This document shows positions 1-5,328 of a stretch of 11,035 nt of DNA, piece by piece. The notes under the pieces are model-generated. The model worked only from the letters and a program-made list of their open reading frames with translations, searched no databases and was not told where the DNA came from. The DNA comes from JBCDIQ01 sp039024295 (GTDB lineage: Bacteria; Bacteroidota; Bacteroidia; J057): assembly GCA_039024295.1 (NCBI GenBank), contig JBCDIQ010000187.1, forward strand, positions 1-11,035, in the 5' to 3' direction. The position numbers and the translations under genes were made by a program. Every line of letters begins with the position of its first letter. The first letter of the stretch is position 1.

Positions 1-176
1 CATTCTACTGATCTCAGGCTCAGTTTTTCCCATCAGCTTTGCAAGGTCTTTCTGGGTCATTCCCTTTTTTCTAGAAGGACTAATATCTGCTCTGTGATGT
101 ACAGGTTCTTTTGGATAAACTCACGGTTCTCAGGTTTTACCCTGCTGAGTGCGTTTTCGAAATATGTTCTGGCCAT
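1..176 (-). pseudogene. HigA/XRE-type helix-turn-helix protein, 5' part, frame-broken
   Basis: Read on the minus strand, an ATG at 176 opens 39 codons (MARTYFENALSRV... ending ILVLLEKRE) that stop at TGA 59-57. Backing up one base at the A6-G3 run (+ strand 62-70) continues as KKGMTQKDLAKLMGKTEPE and stays open to the window edge. The joined product, LLEKKGMTQKDLAKLMGKTEPEIS, reads as the start of a Cro/C1-type DNA-binding helix-turn-helix of the kind used as HigA-like antitoxins and small repressors in Bacteroidota. The rest of the gene lies beyond base 1. I saw no recognisable HigB/RelE toxin on the upstream side (177-310). The break could be a real inactivating indel, a sequencing or assembly error in a homopolymer, or, less likely, -1 slippage at AAAAAAG. 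Family assignment is from sequence resemblance. The frame change is seen directly. Confidence 0.62.
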
Positions 177-314
177 GTTTCTGTTTCAATCCTTTTGATA
201 ATAGGGTATATGCCGAAGAATATGTGAATGACAACGTCTGTTTTTCGTATTTCAGGAAATAAAAAGATTCCCTATAAATATCAAATTGATCTCTAACCCA
301 TCGTATTTACTTGA

Positions 315-395
315 AAGGTTTCGCCCCGCTGGGGCTCAGCTTCTGAATGAAATCTATTCTACCAAGGTTACGCTCCTTCGGAGCTAAGTGCCTGA
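315..395. repeat. Direct repeat of a hairpin unit (two copies, 49-bp period)
   Basis: Unit 1 (315-346) and unit 2 (364-395) align without gaps at an offset of 49 bp, with 22 of 32 positions identical. Both have AAGGTT, a base, CGC, a 5-3-5 hairpin, then GCT, AG and CTGA. The stems are GCCCC/GGGGC (323-327 with 331-335, loop GCT) and GCTCC/GGAGC (372-376 with 380-384, loop TTC). The C-to-T change in one arm is matched by a G-to-A change in the other, so pairing is kept while the sequence differs. This resembles small palindromic intergenic repeats that I recall being common in Bacteroidota genomes. A mobile origin is inference. Confidence 0.7.
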
Positions 396-481
396 CGGCA
401 TCCATATTCAGGCCACCTATCCAGCACTACCGCTTTGGGAGGGAGTGACACCTTTGGAGAGCTAATCACCTAGAACACCAG

Positions 482-492
482 CTTCGGCGAAG
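482..492. repeat. Short palindrome CTTCGGCGAAG
   Basis: This is a perfect inverted repeat, best drawn as a 4-bp stem (CTTC/GAAG) with loop GGC, close to the 5-3-5 shape of the hairpins at 323-335 and 372-384. It is flanked by ACCTAG-like words (CACCTAG about 469-474 and ACCTAG about 497-502). It probably belongs to the same compound intergenic repeat. Confidence 0.5.
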
Positions 493-519
493 AGATACCT
501 AGAGTTGTCGTGAATACCC

Positions 520-540
520 GTTCATATGTGATCTATGAAC
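520..540. repeat. 7-bp inverted repeat GTTCATA...TATGAAC
   Basis: Arms 520-526 and 534-540 are perfect reverse complements around the 7-base loop TGTGATC. It lies at the right-hand edge of the hairpin cluster, about 270 bp before the ATPase start. It may be the end of the repeat element. It could also be a protein-binding site or a weak terminator-like hairpin, although only a short T-rich stretch (TTTTG) follows. Confidence 0.5.
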
Positions 541-620
541 TTCAATTTTGTATAATGGTAAAGTTATCATAAAAGTTAATCCCACGAAATACTTTTCGGA
601 GGGTATGCAAAGCAGTCCCC

Positions 621-633
621 TTGCAGCTTGCAA
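621..633. repeat. 5-3-5 hairpin TTGCA-GCT-TGCAA
   Basis: This perfect 5-bp inverted repeat has a GCT loop, the same geometry and loop sequence as the hairpin at 323-335, although its stem is unrelated. It stands apart from the main cluster and is flanked by C-rich words (CCCC before, CCACCCC after). It may be a further member of the hairpin family or coincidence. Confidence 0.4.
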
Positions 634-743
634 CTCCACCCCTTAAATTGCGTAAGGCAGAAAGGTTTGATATGTCAGTTTATAGAATTTGCCTTACCCC
701 CACAAAATCTCAAAAAGGGTAAAAAGCCATTTCAAACAAACTG

Positions 744-777
744 AAACCCGTAAACCGAACACTGGAAACCTAAAACC
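744..777 (+). repeat. Four degenerate AAACC words in the leader of the ATPase gene
   Basis: AAACC occurs at 744-748, 752-756, 766-770 and 773-777, with start-to-start spacings of 8, 14 and 7, roughly multiples of 7. It looks like the remains of a heptanucleotide tandem repeat in the untranslated leader, ending about 32 bases before the start codon. No function can be read from it. Confidence 0.4.
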
Positions 778-809
778 CATTAGCTAATACCTAAAAAGCT
801 ATTCCTCAC

Positions 810-2795
810 ATGTCAACAGAAGCACCTGCAAAAAGAACCGTAGAAGTACCTGATTGGGTAAAAGAAATTAAGCGCAAATATTTATCCCAGAACGTATCCC
901 AGTTTGTCATCCACGGGAACATCAATGATTATGTGCCCCTGGCGGTCAACGGAGAGTCGCAGTACCTGCGCATGAAGGATTTCCTGGACAACGAGATGTT
1001 CAAACACCGTGACATTGTGGTGTATTACGACAGGGCCGCAGGAATTCGCTTCAAAGACGACCGGATATTCGGCGGAGATGGTGCCATGCGCCAGGATTTT
1101 GTCTCCACCCTCAAGATGTTTGATGAGCTTTCCGGCAATAATTTCTCGCAAATCAGCCGGGAACCAGGCCGGGCATTTCTGGCATTGGACACCTATTTCA
1201 ACCTGTGCATCAACCAGGAGTTCATCCAATACCTGATTAACTACCTTGAGCGGCGAATTACCGTTCAGCCCCCCCGGACTGGAGGTAATGGGGCACAGGA
1301 AGAAGACATCGTCCAGCGGTTCATGAACCGGACCATTCCAGACTTGGTCCAATACATTGAAAACAGGGGAGAAGGGGAGAAGCCGCGTGATTCTACCGCC
1401 CAGCGTAAGCTGATTTCCCTGCTGAAAAAGCGCTTGTCAAAGCCCAAGTCCATCGCTTTTACAGTAGAATATGCGGAAACCATCATCCCGATGGCCAATA
1501 GCTCCAACTATCGTCCGGAAGAGCGGATGCTGCTAGTGTTTATGCAAAAATGGGCGCAGGAAGAAAACTTCCTGGATGCGGACATGACTGTATGCGTACT
1601 GACAGAAAATATTGCGGATATCAACGCCCAGTATGTGCGCAACCCCTACACCCATGAGGTGCAGGTTCCCTATCCGACAGAGAGTAATCGGCTTGACTTT
1701 ATCAAGCACTTCATGACCCAAAACGAAGAGGCACGTGAACTCTTTGAAATGAGTGAGGCCGTATTGGCAAAGAATACCGCAGGATTAGGGCTGGTCCACT
1801 TGGACATCATCATGTCAGAGGCTGCCGGAAATGAAATTCCGTTTACCAATTCGGAATTGATGAAGAAGAAAAAGGAGATGATCGAATCTGAGGCGGGTGG
1901 TCTCCTGGAATTCATCGAAACCAAGTACAGCCTGGAGGATGTTGCTGGACATGGACAGGTGAAAAAGCATTTGAACGACGCCTCCCGCGCTTTGAAATCC
2001 GGTAAGCAGGATGTCATGCCGATGGGCTATTTGGTATCAGGCCCGGTAGGGACAGGTAAAACCTTTATGATTACCTGCTTTGCCAATGACATCGGGGTAC
2101 CGATGGTGCTACTAAAAAACTTCCGCTCCCAGTGGCAGGGGGTAACCGAAGGGAACCTGCAAAAGGTGCTCAAAATCCTCAAAGCGATGTCACCTGTTGC
2201 GGTAATGATCGATGAGGCAGATGCCTACCTCGGCAATAGAAGTGCCCAGGGCGATAGCGGAGTGAGCAGCCGGGTGTTCTCCATGATCGCCAGCTTTATG
2301 AGTGACACGGATAACCGAGGACGTATCATCTGGTTTTTGGTAACCGCCAGGCCTGACCTCATGCCGGTTGACTTCAAGCGTCAGGGACGTGCTGAGGAGC
2401 ACATTGCCCTGTTTTATCCAGAAACCCTGGCAGAAAAACGAGAACTGCTGCAGGTGATGCTTCGAAAGACAGGGCTTAAGTACGTGGATTTGGATGAATT
2501 CGACGATGAATTTCTCGAAGAGATGACCATTCGATCTGGGGCGGACATGGAAGCAGCGCTGACGCGGTCCAAATTCAAGGCGGCGAGCCTCGGGTTGCAA
2601 GAAGTCAATTTTGACATTATCGCCCAGGTATTCAACGACTTTTTGCCGCCTACCTATCCAGAGGAGATTGAGTTGATGACCTACGCGGCCGTGCTGGAAT
2701 GTACCTCCAAAGAGCTTCTTCCCAAACGCTTCCGGGAAATGTCTCGCCAGGAAGTCTTAGAAACGGTGGAAGACCTCAAAAGCCGCATCAGTTAA
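810..2795 (+). CDS. Two-module AAA+ ATPase with a degenerate first module
   Basis: This 661-residue protein is probably a cytoplasmic ATP-driven remodelling ATPase of the CDC48/Ycf46-like broad type; its substrate is unknown. The C-terminal half is a complete AAA+ module: Walker A GPVGTGKT (411-418), a pore-loop-like segment NFRSQWQG just downstream, Walker B VMIDEAD with D468 and E469, sensor 1 VTARPD (511-516), possible arginine fingers R524 and R527 in KRQGR, and a sensor-2-like SGADMEAAL helix. The N-terminal half keeps the order of an AAA module without a P-loop: HGNIND (35-40), a Walker-B-like FTVEYAE (217-223), a sensor-like TEN (265-267) and a lid-like TAGLGLVHLD. The first module is therefore probably structural or regulatory. 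No signal peptide or membrane segment is evident. The start at 810 is the first Met in the frame and has no clear Shine-Dalgarno. The gene appears monocistronic, although no terminator lies before the downstream tRNA. AAA+ identity is certain; biological role is not. Confidence 0.93.
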   Translation: MSTEAPAKRTVEVPDWVKEIKRKYLSQNVSQFVIHGNINDYVPLAVNGESQYLRMKDFLDNEMFKHRDIVVYYDRAAGIRFKDDRIFGGDGAMRQDFVSTLKMFDELSGNNFSQISREPGRAFLALDTYFNLCINQEFIQYLINYLERRITVQPPRTGGNGAQEEDIVQRFMNRTIPDLVQYIENRGEGEKPRDSTAQRKLISLLKKRLSKPKSIAFTVEYAETIIPMANSSNYRPEERMLLVFMQKWAQEENFLDADMTVCVLTENIADINAQYVRNPYTHEVQVPYPTESNRLDFIKHFMTQNEEARELFEMSEAVLAKNTAGLGLVHLDIIMSEAAGNEIPFTNSELMKKKKEMIESEAGGLLEFIETKYSLEDVAGHGQVKKHLNDASRALKSGKQDVMPMGYLVSGPVGTGKTFMITCFANDIGVPMVLLKNFRSQWQGVTEGNLQKVLKILKAMSPVAVMIDEADAYLGNRSAQGDSGVSSRVFSMIASFMSDTDNRGRIIWFLVTARPDLMPVDFKRQGRAEEHIALFYPETLAEKRELLQVMLRKTGLKYVDLDEFDDEFLEEMTIRSGADMEAALTRSKFKAASLGLQEVNFDIIAQVFNDFLPPTYPEEIELMTYAAVLECTSKELLPKRFREMSRQEVLETVEDLKSRIS

Positions 2796-2811
2796 AATTT
2801 CCAGCGTTTTC

Positions 2812-2842
2812 TTTGCGACATATACAAAAACTGCTACCTTTG
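2812..2842 (+). promoter_or_regulatory. Bacteroidota-type promoter of the tRNA-Phe gene
   Basis: TTTG (2812-2815) and TACCTTTG (2835-2842) are separated by 19 bases, a full match to the -33/-7 pattern TTTG-N19-TAnnTTTG described for Bacteroidota primary sigma factor promoters. Transcription should begin about 5-8 bases after the -7 box, just before the tRNA 5' end at 2859. The promoter begins only 16 bases after the ATPase stop codon. Confidence 0.8.
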
Positions 2843-2858
2843 TTGCTCCCAAAAAGGA

Positions 2859-2931
2859 GGTGCGGTAGCTCAGTTGGTAGAGCAATGGACTGAAAATCCA
2901 TGTGTCGGCGGTTCAATTCCGTCCCGCACCA
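2859..2931 (+). tRNA. tRNA-Phe(GAA)
   Basis: This is a 73-nt cloverleaf. The acceptor stem GGTGCGG (2859-2865) pairs with CCGCACC (2924-2930), with discriminator A2931. The D-arm region is GCTCAGTTGGTAGAGC. The anticodon stem ATGGA/TCCAT encloses the loop CTGAAAA (2890-2896), with anticodon GAA at 2892-2894. The T-arm GGCGG-TTCAATT-CCGTC (2907-2923) contains one G-T pair. The 3' CCA is not encoded (the DNA reads CGA), so it must be added enzymatically. The gene has its own promoter upstream and a strong hairpin terminator just downstream, so it is a single-gene unit. Confidence 0.97.
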
Positions 2932-2946
2932 CGAAATATACTGTTA

Positions 2947-2971
2947 GGCTCCTGACTCAGGAGCCTTTTTT
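2947..2971 (+). terminator. Rho-independent terminator of tRNA-Phe
   Basis: GGCTCCTGA (2947-2955) and TCAGGAGCC (2957-2965) are perfect reverse complements around a single C, in practice an 8-bp stem with a 3-base loop, followed by six T residues (2966-2971). It sits 15 bases after the tRNA 3' end. Confidence 0.9.
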
Positions 2972-3019
2972 GTTAAGTAGCTGTACCAAGTTATGAGGGT
3001 TAGGCTTTCTTCCCCAAAT

Positions 3020-3052
3020 AAAAAAACCGGACTATTGAAGCCCGGTTTTTTT
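3020..3052. terminator. Bidirectional terminator between tRNA-Phe and mscS
   Basis: An 11-bp perfect stem has seven A residues plus CCGG (3020-3030) pairing with CCGG plus seven T residues (3042-3052), with an 11-base loop. It gives a GC stem followed by a U-tract on both strands. It lies 19 bases beyond the mscS stop on the minus strand and is also a second stop for plus-strand transcription past the tRNA terminator. Confidence 0.85.
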
Positions 3053-3071
3053 ATGGCCAAAACCAAGATGA

Positions 3072-3890
3072 TCAGCTCGCGGTTTGCTCGTGTACATGTA
3101 CATCCATCTGAGGATAAGGAATATTGAGTCCTTCTTTGTCGAAAGTTTTGTACACCTTTTCCTGCATGTCAAAGTAAATGCCCCAATAATCGGAAGCATT
3201 TGCCCACACCCGAACCACAAAGTTTACCGAAGAGTCGGCCAGCTCAGATACGGCCACAAATGGAGCAGGCTCCTGAAGGATACGCTTGTCCTCCGCAATG
3301 AGCCGGTTAAGGACTTCACGACCCTTATCTACGTCATCTCCGTACCCAATGCCAAAGCTCATGTCCACACGGCGGGTTTGTTCAAGTGATAAGTTGGTCA
3401 ACGAACCGGTGGAAAGCCCTCCATTGGGGATGATGATGGTCTTATTATCAAATGTCTTGAGAACGGTGTTGAACAGCTGAATTTCATGCACGGTTCCGAG
3501 GAATCCTTGCGCGTCAATTACATGGCCTACTTTGAATGGCTTGAAAATCAAAATCAATACACCACCGGCAAAATTCTGAAGCGTTCCGGACAGTGCCATG
3601 CCTATGGCCAAGCCTGCAGCACCTAATATGGCAATAAAGGAGGTGACCTCAACTCCTACCATACCCAGCACACTTACCACCAATAAAATCTTCAAAATGG
3701 CACCGAGCATATCCCGCAGAAACGGCTGAAGGGTCGCATCTACTCCACGCTTACTCATGACTTTGGTAAGGGCAGAGGTAATGCGTCCAATGACTGCAAA
3801 CCCAATGATGAGGACCAGTAGTGCCAGGGCAAACTTGATCCCGTAATCAATGATCTGATCAGTCAAGTCTTTTGTAAGTAATTCGTCCAT
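3072..3890 (-). CDS. mscS: Small-conductance mechanosensitive channel, MscS family
   Basis: This 272-residue inner-membrane channel should open under membrane tension to release solutes after osmotic down-shock. E. coli MscS is 286 residues. Three membrane segments are visible: about 16-36, 59-82, and the pore-lining TM3 about 84-115, whose Gly/Ala-rich GAAGLAIGMALSG is typical of MscS TM3a and is followed by LQNFAGGVLILIFKPFKVG. The beta-domain signature DNKTIIIPNG (148-157) and the C-terminal PYPQMDVHVH are also characteristic. The start ATG at 3890 gives a normal short N-terminus ahead of TM1. The gene stands alone, convergent with tRNA-Phe across a bidirectional terminator and divergent from kynU. 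A TAGCTTTG -7 box lies about 35 bases upstream. It is a minimal MscS without extra N-terminal domains. Confidence 0.95.
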   Translation of the reverse strand: MDELLTKDLTDQIIDYGIKFALALLVLIIGFAVIGRITSALTKVMSKRGVDATLQPFLRDMLGAILKILLVVSVLGMVGVEVTSFIAILGAAGLAIGMALSGTLQNFAGGVLILIFKPFKVGHVIDAQGFLGTVHEIQLFNTVLKTFDNKTIIIPNGGLSTGSLTNLSLEQTRRVDMSFGIGYGDDVDKGREVLNRLIAEDKRILQEPAPFVAVSELADSSVNFVVRVWANASDYWGIYFDMQEKVYKTFDKEGLNIPYPQMDVHVHEQTAS

Positions 3891-3924
3891 GATGAGAAAG
3901 GGTTAATAGGGTAAAACACGAGCG

Positions 3925-3932
3925 CAAAGCTA
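3925..3932 (-). promoter_or_regulatory. Putative -7 box of mscS
   Basis: On the minus strand, TAGCTTTG matches TAnnTTTG exactly and lies 35 bases upstream of the mscS ATG, which would give a leader of roughly 28-30 bases. No TTTG -33 box is visible at the expected distance, so this is a partial promoter match. Confidence 0.5.
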
Positions 3933-4037
3933 GAAGATTTATCGAACTCTTCCTTACCTGCTTCATAATCTTAACAATCAGGTTATAAGAAAGGATAATG
4001 GACCTTCTGTTTTACTCATTGCTCTGTTTGAATTCTG

Positions 4038-4045
4038 TATCTTTG
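4038..4045 (+). promoter_or_regulatory. Putative -7 box of kynU
   Basis: TATCTTTG matches TAnnTTTG exactly but ends only 5 bases before the kynU ATG at 4051. If it is used, transcription would start at or within a few bases of the start codon. No clear TTTG lies about 19 bases upstream; the TTTG at 4027-4030 is too close. The match is therefore uncertain. Confidence 0.45.
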
Positions 4046-4050
4046 TGCAC

Positions 4051-5328
4051 ATGATCCCACAGCAACAACTTTATTCCTTTGACTTGGTCTGTGCACAACA
4101 ATTGGACAAACAGGACCCCCTGGCTGATTTCCGGAATCGCTTTCATTTGCCCGTCCAATCATCGGGTGAGCCTTACCTGTATTTTACCGGAAACTCTCTA
4201 GGCTGCCAGCCCAAAGGCACGGCAGAAGCCATCAAGGTTGAACTGGAAGACTGGAAAAGGTTGGGGGTGGAAGGGCACTTACACGCACGAAATCCCTGGA
4301 TGCCTTATCATGAACGATTAACAGATTCCTTGTCAAAGATTGTGGGAGCAAATCCAGGAGAAGTTGTGGCCATGGGTGCGTTAACGGCCAATTTGCATTT
4401 CCTGTTGGTTTCCTTTTACCAGCCTAAGGGTCGGAGGATGAAGATTTTAATGGAAGATGATGCTTTTCCTTCGGATAGTTACGCGCTTAATTCGCAGGTA
4501 GCTTTTCACGGGTATACGCCAGAGGAGGCCATTATACGACTAAAGCCCAGGTCTGGAGAATATTACCTCCGGACAGAAGATATTCTGGAAGTAATCGAGC
4601 AAGAAGGGGATCAGGTTGCAACCCTGCTGATGGGAGGGGTGAACTATTTTACCGGCCAGGCATTTGAGATGGGGAAAATCACGGAAGCTGCCCATAAGCA
4701 AGGAATAACCGTAGGATTTGACCTGGCACATGCGGTAGGAAATTTCCCCCTAAAACTACACGGCTGGGGAGTTGATTTTGCTGCCTGGTGCAGCTACAAA
4801 TACTTGAATGCAGGGCCTGGTGCAGTCGCAGGGGTATTTGTGCACGAACGCCACGCGCATAATCCTGACTTGCCCAGGTTTGCCGGGTGGTGGGGCCACG
4901 ACAAGGAAAGACGATTTTTGATGGAGCCGGATTTTGTTCCTGTTCCCGGGGCTGAGGGCTGGCAGCTTTCCAATGCGCCCGTACTTTCTATGGCAGCATT
5001 AAGGGCATCCCTTGACCTGTTTGATGAGGCCGGAATGCAACGTTTGCGGGCAAAAAGTGAATTACTCACCGGGTACCTGGCCTATCTCATTGACCAAATA
5101 CCCGGTATATCTTACATCACCCCCAAGGATCCTGTCCAACGGGGATGTCAGCTTTCCTTGGTGCTAGACCAAGGCGGAAAAGAAGTTTTTGACCAATTGG
5201 AAGCCAAAGGCGTAATATGTGACTGGCGAGAGCCCAATGTGATTCGGGCGGCACCAGTACCCTTGTACAATTCCTTTGAGGAGGTGTATCACTTCGGCCG
5301 TTTACTCCGGGAAATCCTTAACGGATAA
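4051..5328 (+). CDS. kynU: Kynureninase (PLP-dependent kynurenine hydrolase)
   Basis: The enzyme cleaves kynurenine to anthranilate and alanine, and 3-hydroxykynurenine to 3-hydroxyanthranilate, in cytosolic tryptophan catabolism and de novo NAD synthesis. The 425-residue protein resembles known kynureninases, including the human enzyme, along its whole length. Hallmarks are FTGNSLGCQPK near the N-terminus, AFPSD (138-142), the PLP-contact motif GFDLAHAVGN with D224 and H227, the Schiff-base lysine K250 in WCSYKYLNAG, WWGHD, RGCQLS, and the C-terminal RAAPVPLYNSFEEV. I prefer ATG 4051 over the in-frame GTG 4045, because the GTG overlaps a -7-like box and adds nothing conserved; no later Met would keep the conserved N-terminus. 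No kynurenine 3-monooxygenase, tryptophan dioxygenase or 3-hydroxyanthranilate dioxygenase gene is in the window, so which branch it serves is not shown. Its last 11 bases overlap the convergent T9SS cargo gene. Confidence 0.97.
   Translation: MIPQQQLYSFDLVCAQQLDKQDPLADFRNRFHLPVQSSGEPYLYFTGNSLGCQPKGTAEAIKVELEDWKRLGVEGHLHARNPWMPYHERLTDSLSKIVGANPGEVVAMGALTANLHFLLVSFYQPKGRRMKILMEDDAFPSDSYALNSQVAFHGYTPEEAIIRLKPRSGEYYLRTEDILEVIEQEGDQVATLLMGGVNYFTGQAFEMGKITEAAHKQGITVGFDLAHAVGNFPLKLHGWGVDFAAWCSYKYLNAGPGAVAGVFVHERHAHNPDLPRFAGWWGHDKERRFLMEPDFVPVPGAEGWQLSNAPVLSMAALRASLDLFDEAGMQRLRAKSELLTGYLAYLIDQIPGISYITPKDPVQRGCQLSLVLDQGGKEVFDQLEAKGVICDWREPNVIRAAPVPLYNSFEEVYHFGRLLREILNG

Larger units (their letters stand above)
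177..809. other. 633-base non-coding region: hairpin repeats and leader of the AAA+ gene
   Basis: I find no convincing gene here on either strand. Open stretches are short, lack plausible starts and resemble nothing I know. Bases 177-314 are AT-rich and featureless to my eye. Bases 315-540 hold several short inverted repeats, and a further hairpin of similar shape lies at 621-633; these are listed separately. Bases 700-809 are A/C-rich and form the likely 5' leader of the ATPase gene. The best -7-like match is TAGAATTTG at 683-691, one base too long for TAnnTTTG and without a well-spaced -33 box, so I do not call a promoter. Confidence 0.7.

Noticed and set aside
177..300. HigB/RelE-type toxin upstream of the HTH gene (minus strand)
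   Set aside because: All three minus frames were read. The stretches that stay open have no plausible start and no toxin-like motif.
390..413. Hairpin GCCTGA...TCAGGC
   Set aside because: A 6-bp stem with a 12-base loop overlapping the end of repeat unit 2; too weak to list as a separate element.
315..540. CRISPR array
   Set aside because: Only two diverged copies at a 49-bp period, with changing stems and no regular spacers. This is a hairpin repeat family, not direct repeats with unique spacers.
551..556. TATAAT as a sigma-70 -10 box upstream of the ATPase
   Set aside because: No TTGACA-like box lies at 16-18 bp upstream, it is about 255 bases from the start codon, and the other promoters in the window follow the TAnnTTTG pattern.
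882..1352. 156-codon open frame on the minus strand inside the ATPase gene
   Set aside because: It is antisense to a well-conserved AAA+ coding region, has no recognisable domain and no promoter. It is a shadow frame.
2190..2600. 136-codon minus-strand frame opposite the Walker B region
   Set aside because: It is opposite conserved AAA+ motifs and has unremarkable composition. It is a shadow.
3084..3389. 101-codon plus-strand frame opposite mscS
   Set aside because: The minus strand carries the MscS beta-domain and C-terminal motifs here. The plus frame resembles nothing.
4045..4047. GTG start for kynU
   Set aside because: It adds only two residues, is part of the putative -7 box, and the ATG two codons later is a better start.
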